Shown here: piece by piece, positions 55,212 to 64,000 of the stretch
Layout: the number at the start of each line of letters is the position of its first letter
How positions within the stretch are numbered: the first letter of the stretch is position 1
Source of the DNA: Septoria linicola
Lineage: Eukaryota; Ascomycota; Dothideomycetes; Mycosphaerellales; Mycosphaerellaceae
Reading direction: 5' to 3'
Length of the DNA stretch: 64,000 nucleotides
Assembly (NCBI GenBank): GCA_024114885.1
Contig: CP099432.1
Location: forward strand, 186,001-250,000
The notes under the pieces: model-generated
Seen by the model: only the letters and a program-made list of their open reading frames with translations
Database searches by the model: none
What the model was told of the DNA's origin: nothing
Translations under genes and position numbers: made by a program

Positions 55212-57788
55212 TTAGGCGTGGTCGAGCTCTTGAAGAGCTGCTCTGAGGGCATCCCGAGCCTTCTGGGTGTTCTCCTTGACCTTGTCCTTCAACTCGAACT
55301 CTATTCGGCATTCTTCGAGTCTCCAATCTCCCAACAGTCTTCCCAGCCTTGCGAGCGCTCCTCCCTTCGCGTTGGACAGCGAAAGCTGCTGCTTCATGTC
55401 TTCCACTTCGGCGTGTAACGACCGCGACAGTTGTGCGGAGCATCCAGATGCAAGCGTTGCGCGACAACGTTCCATTTGTTCGCGAAGTTTTTCCTGCTCC
55501 AGGTTGGACGTTGCCGTTGCCGCGGCATCACGTGCTCCTTGAAGCACTAGCGTGAACACTTTGATGTTCGCAGTGCTCTTGACCAAGAGATCGCGCTGCT
55601 GACGAGAGTGCTGGAGAGTACAATCTGTGCGAAGAACGGCAACGCTGGCCGGGGAGAACAGTCGGTATTCCAGATCCTCATCGAGGTTGATTGTCGGTGC
55701 GGGAATCATCGCATCTAGGACTCCTGCGAGACGGAAGGAGTGTTCATCGTGAGTATCTGCGGGAGCGGTCAGGAAAGAGTCGTAGATGACGAAGATCTCC
55801 GCCCAAAGGTCTGGCAAGAAGCAAGTGTCCTGTTCGACTACGTCAAAAGCCACCAGAATTGCCGTCATACTGGTCAAGTGACGCGAGCACTGGTGGTGAG
55901 TTGTAGGGAAGACTCCCGAGAACAGACGTGTGGTGCGGGTCATCTCAAGTGCATCTTCTGCAATGCGACCCAGCCATAGCGGCAGCTGCTGCACAACGAT
56001 TGCCTCCACTCGTGCGGCAGTGTCGGCGTCTTCTGCAACACTCTCGATAGCTTTCCCTTTCCGGTCCACAATGGCGAGGCCCCAGTTCTCAGTCTCCTTG
56101 TCCAGCTCAATGGCAACGCAAACTACGGCACCACTTGCGTTCTGCAGGCTGAGCTGCGGTGGGAAGTTACCGGCGGGGGCATTCTTGGTCACAAGCGGCC
56201 GGAATGTGGAGAAGATGGTCGCGACAGACGGAAGCGGATGCGTGGGCAGCTCGCTGCCGTCGGCGCGGCGGCGCTTCTTCGAACAAGTCTGGCCGAGTGT
56301 TGACATTGTGTCGTGAAATGACTTTGGGTGCCGAGGCGGTGCGGGGGTCGTGGTGCGGGTGCTGATGATGGAGTTGGAGGCTGTATGATGATGTGAAGTT
56401 GTCGCGGTGGGGGCGAACTCGAACTCGGACTCGAAGTCGAAGTGCGGGGCATCCCGGTCGACTTCCTCGTCAAGATGCGCAGGCAGCAGACCACCGTCAA
56501 AAACAGAAGGAGTGATGGAGGCTGCAGTGTTGTTCTCGATATCGTCGTCATCATCATCATCATCGTCCTCGCCACTGTCACTCTGCGGGTCCGCTGGCAG
56601 TCCTGCGAATTTGGAATCGTGCTGTTGGGAGTGGGTGGTGTCGTTGATGCTCTCGTGGTGAAAACAGACAGTGTCGTTGGCCTTCTCCCCGGCTCCGTCG
56701 CTTTGGTCACCACCACCAAAGAACGTCTCGTCGTCGATGCGCTCGTCAGCGCTGTTATGAAAGTTTCCGCCACCCAGAAAGGACGGCTCGTCGTCAATGA
56801 GGACGTTGTTCTGGCGTCGACCCTTTTCCGGCGCTCGACCTTCGCTCGCTTCGGCTGCCGTTATCGCGTCTCCGTGGCTGTCCTGCGGCTCCTCTGCACC
56901 ATGGACAGTTGGAAATCTCTCTGGTGTCTCTACTGCTGCATTGATGCTCTCGCCTGGCGTCTGCTCTCCTACGTTGATGTTCTCGCCTGACCTCTGCTTC
57001 TCTACATTGATATTCTCGCCTGACCTCTGCTCCTCTACATTGACATTCTCCCCCAGCGCCTGCTCCTCTGCATTGGAAGGCTCCAGAGAGAGCTGCTTAG
57101 GACTCGCCAAAGATTGCTTCTTCGTCTTCTTCTTGCCATGACCCCACTCGCCTTTTGCTGCTGTGCACGATTTGCATGGTGCTGGGTCACCAGTCCTTGC
57201 ACACAGCTCGGCTAATGCCTTCTCCAGATCCGGAAACGCAATTTCGGCTTCGCGTGTTTTGTTGTTTTGACCTGCTTTCCGCGGCTGACTCCGCCGCATG
57301 AGTGCCTGTGCGTGAACGTGCTGTATGACTACGCCAAAGTCCTCCTCGTGCTTCGCAAGCAGGCGCAGCGCATGCAGTGCTCTGTCGCTCGTGTACAAGT
57401 CGCCGAAAAGGCAGGAAAAGTCCAGTAAGTCCATCCCCCACGGAAGCTCTGCTTTAATGCGATTAGCGTGTCGTTGCGCCTTCGCAGACAGCGTCGTGAT
57501 TAGAATGGTGGCCAGTCGGCTGCGAAAGTTGCCTTCGTTGCGCGGGAAGCGTGTACTGATGGATGCTGCCACCGCTGGCGCCGATGCCTCCGTGCCCATT
57601 TCCGCCGCGATCCACCTCCAAAGCTGGCGGAAGAGCGCAACGGCTTGCGCCAGATCGCCTTGGATCGTTGTGTCGATTCGTCGGACGAGATCCTCGATAC
57701 GGAGGCGCGCCATGTCGTCCTGCGCATCATTGTTATGTTGCGCGGCCAGCTGCATCGCCTTTTTGCCTCTGGACAGCCGCATTGACAT
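55212..57788 (-). CDS. 858-residue acidic, repeat-containing protein of unknown function
   Basis: This is the only long intact frame in the window. I take the ATG at 57,788 (MSMRLSRGKKAM); the frame is open further up to 57,884, but that codon is TTG. Residues 1-210 are a helical, Arg-rich domain ending in a CKSC pair. Basic KKKTKK (about 219-224) precedes four 11-residue repeats (EEQ-xxGEN-NV, 241-284). Two IDDE-FxGGG motifs lie near 330-357 and nine Asp at 408-416. KKRRR (near 503) is a possible nuclear signal. Residues about 550-680 form a globular part with NWGLAIVDRKGK and, later, HHQCSRHL, loosely like a C48 (Ulp1) peptidase that has lost its His. The C-terminus (about 770-858) looks coiled-coil. 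Function not known. Confidence 0.85.
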   Translation of the reverse strand: MSMRLSRGKKAMQLAAQHNNDAQDDMARLRIEDLVRRIDTTIQGDLAQAVALFRQLWRWIAAEMGTEASAPAVAASISTRFPRNEGNFRSRLATILITTLSAKAQRHANRIKAELPWGMDLLDFSCLFGDLYTSDRALHALRLLAKHEEDFGVVIQHVHAQALMRRSQPRKAGQNNKTREAEIAFPDLEKALAELCARTGDPAPCKSCTAAKGEWGHGKKKTKKQSLASPKQLSLEPSNAEEQALGENVNVEEQRSGENINVEKQRSGENINVGEQTPGESINAAVETPERFPTVHGAEEPQDSHGDAITAAEASEGRAPEKGRRQNNVLIDDEPSFLGGGNFHNSADERIDDETFFGGGDQSDGAGEKANDTVCFHHESINDTTHSQQHDSKFAGLPADPQSDSGEDDDDDDDDDIENNTAASITPSVFDGGLLPAHLDEEVDRDAPHFDFESEFEFAPTATTSHHHTASNSIISTRTTTPAPPRHPKSFHDTMSTLGQTCSKKRRRADGSELPTHPLPSVATIFSTFRPLVTKNAPAGNFPPQLSLQNASGAVVCVAIELDKETENWGLAIVDRKGKAIESVAEDADTAARVEAIVVQQLPLWLGRIAEDALEMTRTTRLFSGVFPTTHHQCSRHLTSMTAILVAFDVVEQDTCFLPDLWAEIFVIYDSFLTAPADTHDEHSFRLAGVLDAMIPAPTINLDEDLEYRLFSPASVAVLRTDCTLQHSRQQRDLLVKSTANIKVFTLVLQGARDAAATATSNLEQEKLREQMERCRATLASGCSAQLSRSLHAEVEDMKQQLSLSNAKGGALARLGRLLGDWRLEECRIEFELKDKVKENTQKARDALRAALQELDHA
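56541..56567 (-). repeat. Aspartate-codon microsatellite (nine GAT/GAC)
   Basis: Nine consecutive Asp codons within the 858-residue protein, five of them in an uninterrupted GAT run on minus. This is likely length-variable between strains. Confidence 0.9.
56937..57068 (-). repeat. 33-base coding tandem repeat, four copies
   Basis: Four in-frame 33-base units in the 858-residue protein encode EEQALGENVNV, EEQRSGENINV, EKQRSGENINV and GEQTPGESINA. The middle two are nearly identical in DNA. Unit length is a multiple of three, so copy-number change keeps the frame. Confidence 0.92.
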
Positions 57789-58201
57789 TATGAAACCTGT
57801 GAGGGTGAACTTTTGAAGCCCTGTACTTGCTAAGGCTGTTGGGGTGTCAAAGGTAGAAGCTGCAAGGAAGTCACCGGGACACAAAGTGCAGGCACCTGTC
57901 AGCGCAAGATGAACAGAACCTCACCTACAATACGATCCCGTAGACACGCAGTTCCCTGCCGTGTCTCATTACTGGCGATAGTGGCAGCATGACTGGAGCA
58001 GTCTGTGAATGAAGTCCTGCACACCCAATCCTTCGGAAGTAGAGAAGCGAGGCGAAAAAAATGCCAAGCGCCGCTCTTCTTTAATCACCTTTCACTGCTG
58101 CTGCACCCTGCAGGTCAAAAGCATAGCAATATTTGAGGCCATGGAAATTACTCTGCTGGGCTCGAGTTGATGCGAGGATCAGATTGAGGTGAGAAGTCGG
58201 A

Positions 58202-58257
58202 AGGCCCCTCCCGAATGCGAGGGAGCGGGAGCGGGTGCTCTGAAGCACCCTCTCCTC
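58202..58257 (-). repeat. GC-rich hairpin repeat, copy 2
   Basis: Its reverse complement aligns with 44,051-44,111. The core gggtgc (58,233-58,238) pairs with gcaccc (58,245-58,250) around tctgaa. The flank contains cctcccgaatg, the complement of the block in copy 1. Confidence 0.6.
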
Positions 58258-58451
58258 CGTGGCTGAGCTCGTGACAGCTTTTTTGATCTGCAGTCGTCGC
58301 AAATGGCGAAGACTGGGAGAACAGCGCGATGGGAACAAAAGTCACCAACAAGGAGTGGCGGGAAAGTGGTTTGCGCCGAAGAAACTTGCTGACCTCCTGC
58401 TGTTGCCCCCAAGGTAAGCGCGGTGTCCACTTGTCACGAGATGTGAGGGGG

Positions 58452-58474
58452 GCGGGTGCTTTCCAGGCACCCGC
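58452..58474. repeat. GC-rich hairpin repeat, copy 3
   Basis: A perfect 8-base stem, gcgggtgc (58,452-58,459) and gcacccgc (58,467-58,474), around the loop tttccag. It shares the stem of copy 1 but not its 60-base flank. It could also act as a structured RNA element if transcribed. Confidence 0.65.
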
Positions 58475-61400
58475 TCATTCTAAGCTGAGCCTAGCGACCC
58501 CGCGACGTACCGCCGATCTCCCGATGCCCTCGATGTAGAGCACCGACACCACAAATGGAATGACTTGTCGCTTCAAGCGCCCTTCCTAGCCGCCAGTATT
58601 GCATCACAATTGAAGGCTACGCGCCAGCCTTCTCTTCGTGGGAAACTACGACGACATACTTGCGCTCGCGGGCAACATTCGGACCTTGAAGCCTGCGATT
58701 GACTGCCAGGCAAAGCCTCAATTCATAACACCAGCTCAGCTAGTGGTTTGAGTTTATTCCGCCAGCTCAGATAGTGTTATAAGTTCATTCCGCTAGTAAG
58801 TTAGCCATGGTTGAGTAATATGGCTATCATGTTGACCAGCTGTATCGATCAAAAGCGAAGAGGAGTGCTGAGTAGCCTAGTCGAGGAGCACTTGGGACAA
58901 CAGCGATTCGGGCCGGCAATCTAATCGACTATACTCTAAAAGGGATCAGCATTGTCGTATCTAACCTCCCGAGAAAATCTTCAGGACGCCGAGAGCTTTC
59001 CAGCAGATCACTGTCGGTGCAACCTGGGTCAGAATCACCACGTATTGCGGCTGAAGCAACAGGATGTACGCGATGGCTAGCGAGAATGGTGTCAGATTGG
59101 ATCGGACTTAGGACGTGCGTGCCAAGGGCAGGGAACACAAAGTGGATGGAGAGCGCATGCACGTTCAGGTATTGTCTTCGGATAATGATGGTGAGGCTGG
59201 GCGTGACTGGTTCCGCAGGGTACTTTAGCCGACAATCTTGTGCGAACTTGATAGCTCTCAAAAACGCAAGGGAGAGGGTGAGAAGGCGAGACGTCAGGCA
59301 GACAGTGCCCAAATACTATGTAGAGGTCCTTAAGGGAACATGAGAGCAGATGGAAGTAGACTCCTGAGTAGTAAGAAGATCAAGAACGAAATCGCTGAGG
59401 AAGAAAACAGTGGACGAATCATATGCGAGTGCAATCACCTCTACTTGGGTTTATGTTCGTTGGCTGCTTGATGACAGAAAGTTCAGCTGCACGCTGAATC
59501 TGAACCCGCCATAATGGTTACGCTCCCTGGCTGCATGGGCCGACCCGATCCAAGACTTTGGGACAACCCAAGTCCCTAGGTCGCCTTTTGGAACCAAGAG
59601 CTGTACAGACAACTTAGAAGTGAGCATCATAACCACAACGAACGGCCATTCTCAGAAGAATACCGTAAATGCGACTCTGGCCTGAATTGCTCGAGCTGGA
59701 CCCTTCTCGCTGGGCGTCTTTCGGCATCTGGAGCGGCGACTATTGTGTCTCGTTGAGGGCAGCTACAAATCACTGCATAAATACACGTCAGGGTCATGTC
59801 CGCATTAGCAGACAACCATCAGGCAGAGTGATACCCAACATTGCGAGCTACAAAACGACAGAAGGCTAGTATCAGTCGACCATGAAGCTTCTTCCTCGGC
59901 TACCACCTTGATACTCGACACAATTTTTTTTTCTTGTATTGTCTTTCGTCGACCAAAAGACCTACACACATCAATCTCGACAGCCCATTCTACAAACGAG
60001 TTGACATCGCACAACCATTTTCAGACGAGGCACTCGACCTCGGCTCTTCACCACAGCAGATAGCGGCGGCATCCGATCGGCGACGACATTCTCCGCGTGG
60101 ATTTCCTCGTGCAAGACACATTCGAGCCCGAGCAGCTTATTGGCGCAACACTCCCCTCTCGAGAGGTCGTTCGCAGCGCAAAGGACGTTACGTTGTTTGA
60201 CCAGATCGAGCTCCGCCTCAACCTTGGCCAAAACAGCTAGACAGCTCACAATAAGTTCATGCGTGTGGAATAGGTCGAGCTGCTGTCCCTCAGACCTGCC
60301 ATGAGGGGGGTTTGACATGCTCGTAAGCTTAATCTTGAGGTTGTGCGTACTTGCAAAATGAGGCGGTCTTGTACTTCCGCTGAAATCGAAGCCCGCTGGA
60401 GCGACGCGCTTCTGCTTGACATACTCTGAGTCTTGAGCTTACTGGCCGCGCTCTGCATGAGGGAATGCATCTCATTCTCATATGGTGCGGGGAATGACAG
60501 CGTGGTCCAGCCTCCTAAGCTGTGAATGCTGTCCGACCTTCTGTTCTTCTCGCCACAGCTATCGCTCAGCTGAGACATCATCGACCCGATAGTCTCCTCT
60601 CATTATCGAGGTAGGACAGCAAGGAGCATCGAGATATCGGAGCCTAGGGCCGGCGCTGCAAAGACACAAACGACAGTAGTACCGGGCTGGACATGGTGGC
60701 AAGAATCCGAGTTCCACATTCCTACAGACGGCAGCGGATACATAGGATCGGTACCGGCAAGCCACCTCGTTGGTTGTAAGGGCGTGTTCACAGAAGGGTA
60801 CGGCATGTAGCAGAGCCTAGCAGAAAGAAAACTACTGTTCGGGACAGGACTGTTTACTGGCAAGATCGACAACAGGACGCCCTATTAACATGCAGATGGA
60901 TTGCACAACAGACTCACCGGCACTCCGCATTAGCTGGTGATCATAATCAGCGATATGTGTCGACTGGATGTCGAGGTTTCTCAGCCTGCCTAATCATGTC
61001 TAGACTCGACGCCTCGATGAAAGCTCCTTCTCAGCCCTAGAGGCCTCTCTTCCCAGCCGCTTTAGCAGGCTTAATAGTCCGACAAGATGAAGTCATCTCA
61101 TGAAGCTTGAGGTACGCAGATCTGGCCTGAAATCCGTGGATCAATGGCGCGCGTAAGTACGTTGGCGACATGAAGCCACTTCAAGAAGGGCTAACATTGG
61201 TTAGTAGGCTTCTGCTCGTTGATGCCTAAGGTCGTGCAAGCATTGTACTTCAGAGCGTGGCGCACACGGGACTAACTACTGCTTCGTCAGGCATCAAAAT
61301 GTGCCAAGACACGTGGTCATTCTTCCCACGTCATGTTACTAGATGTTTCATGTTCTCTCCGCCTTCGACATCCTAGATGGTCCTTGTTGCCACATGTCAA

Positions 61401-61784
61401 GTTAGCATGCATTGGAGATCGGCAAGATATTAGCTCAGAGCAGTCCAACCCACGTCCAAGTTCAGCGTGCACCACAGAAAGCCGAAACACATTGCATCTG
61501 AGTACTGGGCAGAGGCTCAAACTCTGCAATACCTTTGTCGACTAATGGCCTGGACACTGAGCAAGCATGTTGGCAAGACCAGTCTTGGGAACAGCTACGC
61601 AGCAATGCAATTCCAGAAACGCGGCGAACAAGCAAGTGCGTGAGTCGAGAAGAACCGCGATGTCCCAGATGCATTACACAACCTTTACCTCAGCCTCCCT
61701 CGAGCCTTATGGTGGCGGTATAACCACTTCAGACTGCCCAATTGCTCTGTGCTCCCATTTTTGCATATCAACACCATATCTAAA

Positions 61785-62400
61785 AGGTAGAAAGGTATCG
61801 AAATACGCGTCTATTAGCTATAGACTAATACTAATACGAGTTATCTTATAAAAGTAAATTACTAGTATATCTTCCGATATTAATCTCGTATTAAATATAT
61901 AGGGTATATCGAACTATATAGAATACGTAGACTACCTTATTCGTATAAATAGACTAGTCTATAAGTAAGTAACGTAAGTAAAGATACCTTTACTTACTTA
62001 CTTACTATTTAGTACTCTCGCTACTTACTTATTAAGTAAGTAAGACAATCTCTACTTACTTATATAAGCTTTACTTGCTCGGTAACGCTAGCTATAAGCG
62101 GTAGTATATTACGATATCGAATAAATACTAGTCTATCTTAACCGTGTTAGTACTATCTACTATTACTATTACTACTATAGGTATTATTAGCTACGTAATA
62201 CGTCTAAATAGCGTACTAGTTAGTATAATAAAACCGCTATTTATCTATAACTTTAGAGTAACTAAATATCGTATAGTTTTACTATATAACTATCGTCTAC
62301 GTAGTTATAATACGTCGCTAGTAACGCTAAATTATCGCTTAGGCTCGTTACTTATTACTAGACAGGTATATATATCTAACGCTATTTATACTAGGCTTAG
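61785..62400. other. RIP-affected edge sequence with an AAGTAAGTA-rich hairpin
   Basis: Degraded AT-rich DNA resumes here. Between 61,960 and 62,075 the tetramer TAAG/CTTA is strongly repeated in both orientations. gtaagtaaag (61,974-61,983) and ctttacttac (61,988-61,997) form a perfect 10-base stem with a 4-base loop. Such repeats are common in the subterminal regions of hAT elements, which fits the transposase remnant to the right. A 93-codon + frame at 62,144-62,425 is antisense to that remnant. Confidence 0.45.
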
Positions 62401-62429
62401 CTATTATCGTCTCTTTTTAATCTAGTAAG

Positions 62430-64000
62430 ATATTAGTAACTAGCTTATATTAAGTTTAACTACCTTCTTCCGCTTCTTACTATAGTACTATATATACTCG
62501 TCTATAGCTATATTATTGTCGCTATCGCTATCGCTATCGTTATTAATTATAAGCGAGTAGATAACGTAGCGAGTAGCTATACTAGGAGCGCGTAGACCGA
62601 CTATCGACGTAGGAGGCCTCCTATACTTATCTTTATATATATTCTATAGCTATTAGATAGTAGCCTTAGTCCTTACGATCTAATCTTTATCGTTACTAGC
62701 CTATCGTTATTATTTATCTAGTTTCTTAATAAACTACTATTTTATATTCGGATAGAGTACTACTATAGCTACGTAAATAGGCGTTTCGTCTATCTTAGTA
62801 AAGTAATCGTTATACTTAGTCTAACTAAGCTTAATACTAGCGTAGAAGTACTATTATATAGTAAGTTAGTTAGATAGGTCGTTCTATATATTAGCTTTAG
62901 TACGTAGTTATTATTATTATTCGCTATCGATACGCTATTTACGCTTTAGTAGTTAGAGGTTATTATCGATTAGATACTAGACAATAAGCGCTTTAAAGTA
63001 ACTTATTAGTACCTCTATTACTAGTAGTACTTACTAAATAGTACTAAACTTGCCGCTACTAGTACCCTATAGTGTCTTTATTACTATCTTTAATAGCTAG
63101 AGGATCTCGCGATACTACTTAATTATATACTAATCGTCGTCTATTAATTAATTATAGATAATAGAAGGCTCTAGCTTTATATAGTACCTATTAGAGTATT
63201 TCTTAGTCTACTTCTATATAGCTATATACTACTTATCTACCTCTTGTTCGTAGTACTTATTAATAGTAGCTCTAAGCTTTAATATACGCTTAGAGCTGTC
63301 GTCGAATAAGTACTAGCGCGTATATACGTCGTATAATAGACGATATATGTCCTTGTCGCCCTCTACCTTAAATAGAGCTACCTTAGTAAGCTATAGTCGT
63401 TCTACCTCCTCCTATACCTATAGTAAACGATCAAGATAATAGAGCGTGTTATAAAGCTTACTAATTAGTCTACGGCGACGCTAATATAGTAGTATTATAT
63501 CCTTAAACGTTAGTCTATTAGTAGCTATATTAATAGCTTTAGATTTAAGTACTTCTAGATCTTTACTAGTTAGCGTAGCCTATCTAACGAGGTTAAATAT
63601 ATAGCCTATATAGCGTAGCTAATTCTAGTGTTTATCGAAGCTATATTCCTACGTAAGATACTTAATTACCTTAGAGTTATTACTAGCGTTATTAGAGATA
63701 AAGTAACTAACTTTATCGTATAGGTTATAGTATACTATTACCTCTACTATAGTCTCTATAATATTACAGCTAGTATAACGGCCCTTCTACCTTAGTAGAT
63801 CTAGTAATATTATCCTTAGTTAACCTTCTATAGAGATAAAGTATATAATAATACTAAGTATACTAGTTTGTTTTTAGACGTCTATAGGTCGAATAAGAAG
63901 CTAATTCTCGTAATAGTAGCTACTAAATCCTCTATAATATAGCCGAGTTATTTATCGAACACTATTACTATCTTAGAGCTTATAGTTTAGTATAAAGGAA
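62430..64000 (-). pseudogene. hAT-family transposase (hAT-3), RIP-degraded, truncated by window end
   Basis: Read on minus from the window edge: YFISNNASNNSKVIKYLT (about 63,655-63,710) is the hAT 'DNA-NN' block with Asp changed to Asn. RRRRLISKLYNTLYY (near 63,440-63,485) corresponds to the 'R--GPIGKLHN' block. AIVVLYPNIK (near 62,725-62,775) matches the 'A--L-P--K' block before the dimerisation domain. A Ser/Asp run (NDSDSDSD near 62,525-62,550) follows. Stops are TAG/TAA. The N-terminal half lies beyond position 64,000, and the C-terminal dimerisation motif was not clearly found. It differs from hAT-1 and hAT-2. Confidence 0.8.

Larger units (their letters stand above)
57890..61785. other. 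Balanced-composition island, right part; no convincing gene
   Basis: This is the 5' flank of the 858-residue gene followed by about 3.5 kb without a frame longer than about 130 codons and without recognisable domains. It contains two GC-rich hairpin repeats (58,202-58,257 and 58,452-58,474) and a T9-type run near 59,920. At about 61,785 the sequence switches to RIP-affected DNA. Confidence 0.5.

Noticed and set aside
56189..56990. Open frames of 180-200 codons opposite or out of frame to the 858-residue gene
   Set aside because: They are shadows of its biased repeat and Asp-rich codons and have low-complexity Thr/Ser or Val runs.
57789..57884. Upstream extension of the 858-residue gene by 32 codons
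   Set aside because: The extension begins with TTG, not ATG. The ATG at 57,788 has A at -3 and starts a plausible basic N-terminus. An upstream exon remains possible but is not visible.
62144..62425. 93-codon frame on +
   Set aside because: It runs antisense to the hAT-3 remnant in RIP-affected DNA, where TpA-rich antisense frames arise by chance.

Overview
The window looks like a chromosome segment of a filamentous ascomycete (Pezizomycotina, plausibly a Dothideomycete; the genus cannot be fixed from sequence alone). Two kinds of DNA meet at sharp edges. Positions 1-43,390 and 61,790-64,000 are very AT-rich, almost free of CpA/TpG and full of TpA. Their coding frames are broken almost only by TAG and TAA where families carry Gln or Trp. 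This is the footprint of repeat-induced point mutation (RIP). Positions 43,390-61,790 have balanced base composition and no RIP signature.

RIP-affected block, left to right. A Ty3/Gypsy gag-pol remnant (1 to about 4,900, +) enters from outside the window. Next is a long unrecognised decayed frame (about 5,700-9,540, +). A pair of about 285-bp direct repeats (9,718-9,998 and 17,528-17,818) flanks a complete chromodomain Gypsy element (10,514-17,234; 172-bp LTRs, 5-bp target duplication, pol on -) that carries an extra frame opposite to pol. A CpG-poor zone (about 18,260-27,990) holds a Ty1/Copia element (19,253-25,546; 274-bp LTRs, pol on -) inserted beside or into a Tad-like LINE (-). After an unrecognised stretch (28,000-32,600) come two hAT transposons. 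hAT-1 (+) ends near 35,030. hAT-2 (35,122-43,367, transposase on -) keeps an exact 8-bp target duplication and inverted ends.

The most unusual content lies inside hAT-2: two histone H3-like pseudogenes in tandem on the + strand (cores 41,479-41,760 and 42,480-42,909). The second has a long Lys-rich N-terminal extension and two recognisable spliceosomal introns; the first has none at the same sites. The interval holding both is bounded by 25-bp inverted repeats (39,609 and 43,144) that differ at one position. It may therefore be a cargo-bearing mobile unit nested in hAT-2.

The balanced island (43,390-61,790) has one convincing gene, an 858-residue acidic, repeat-containing protein on the - strand (55,212-57,788). 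It also has a weak candidate membrane protein, a small family of GC-rich hairpins and a periodic ACGCGT cluster. Otherwise it is strikingly gene-poor. At the right edge RIP-affected DNA resumes with a third hAT relic on the - strand that runs off the window. No rRNA, CRISPR array, telomere repeat or convincing intact tRNA was seen.
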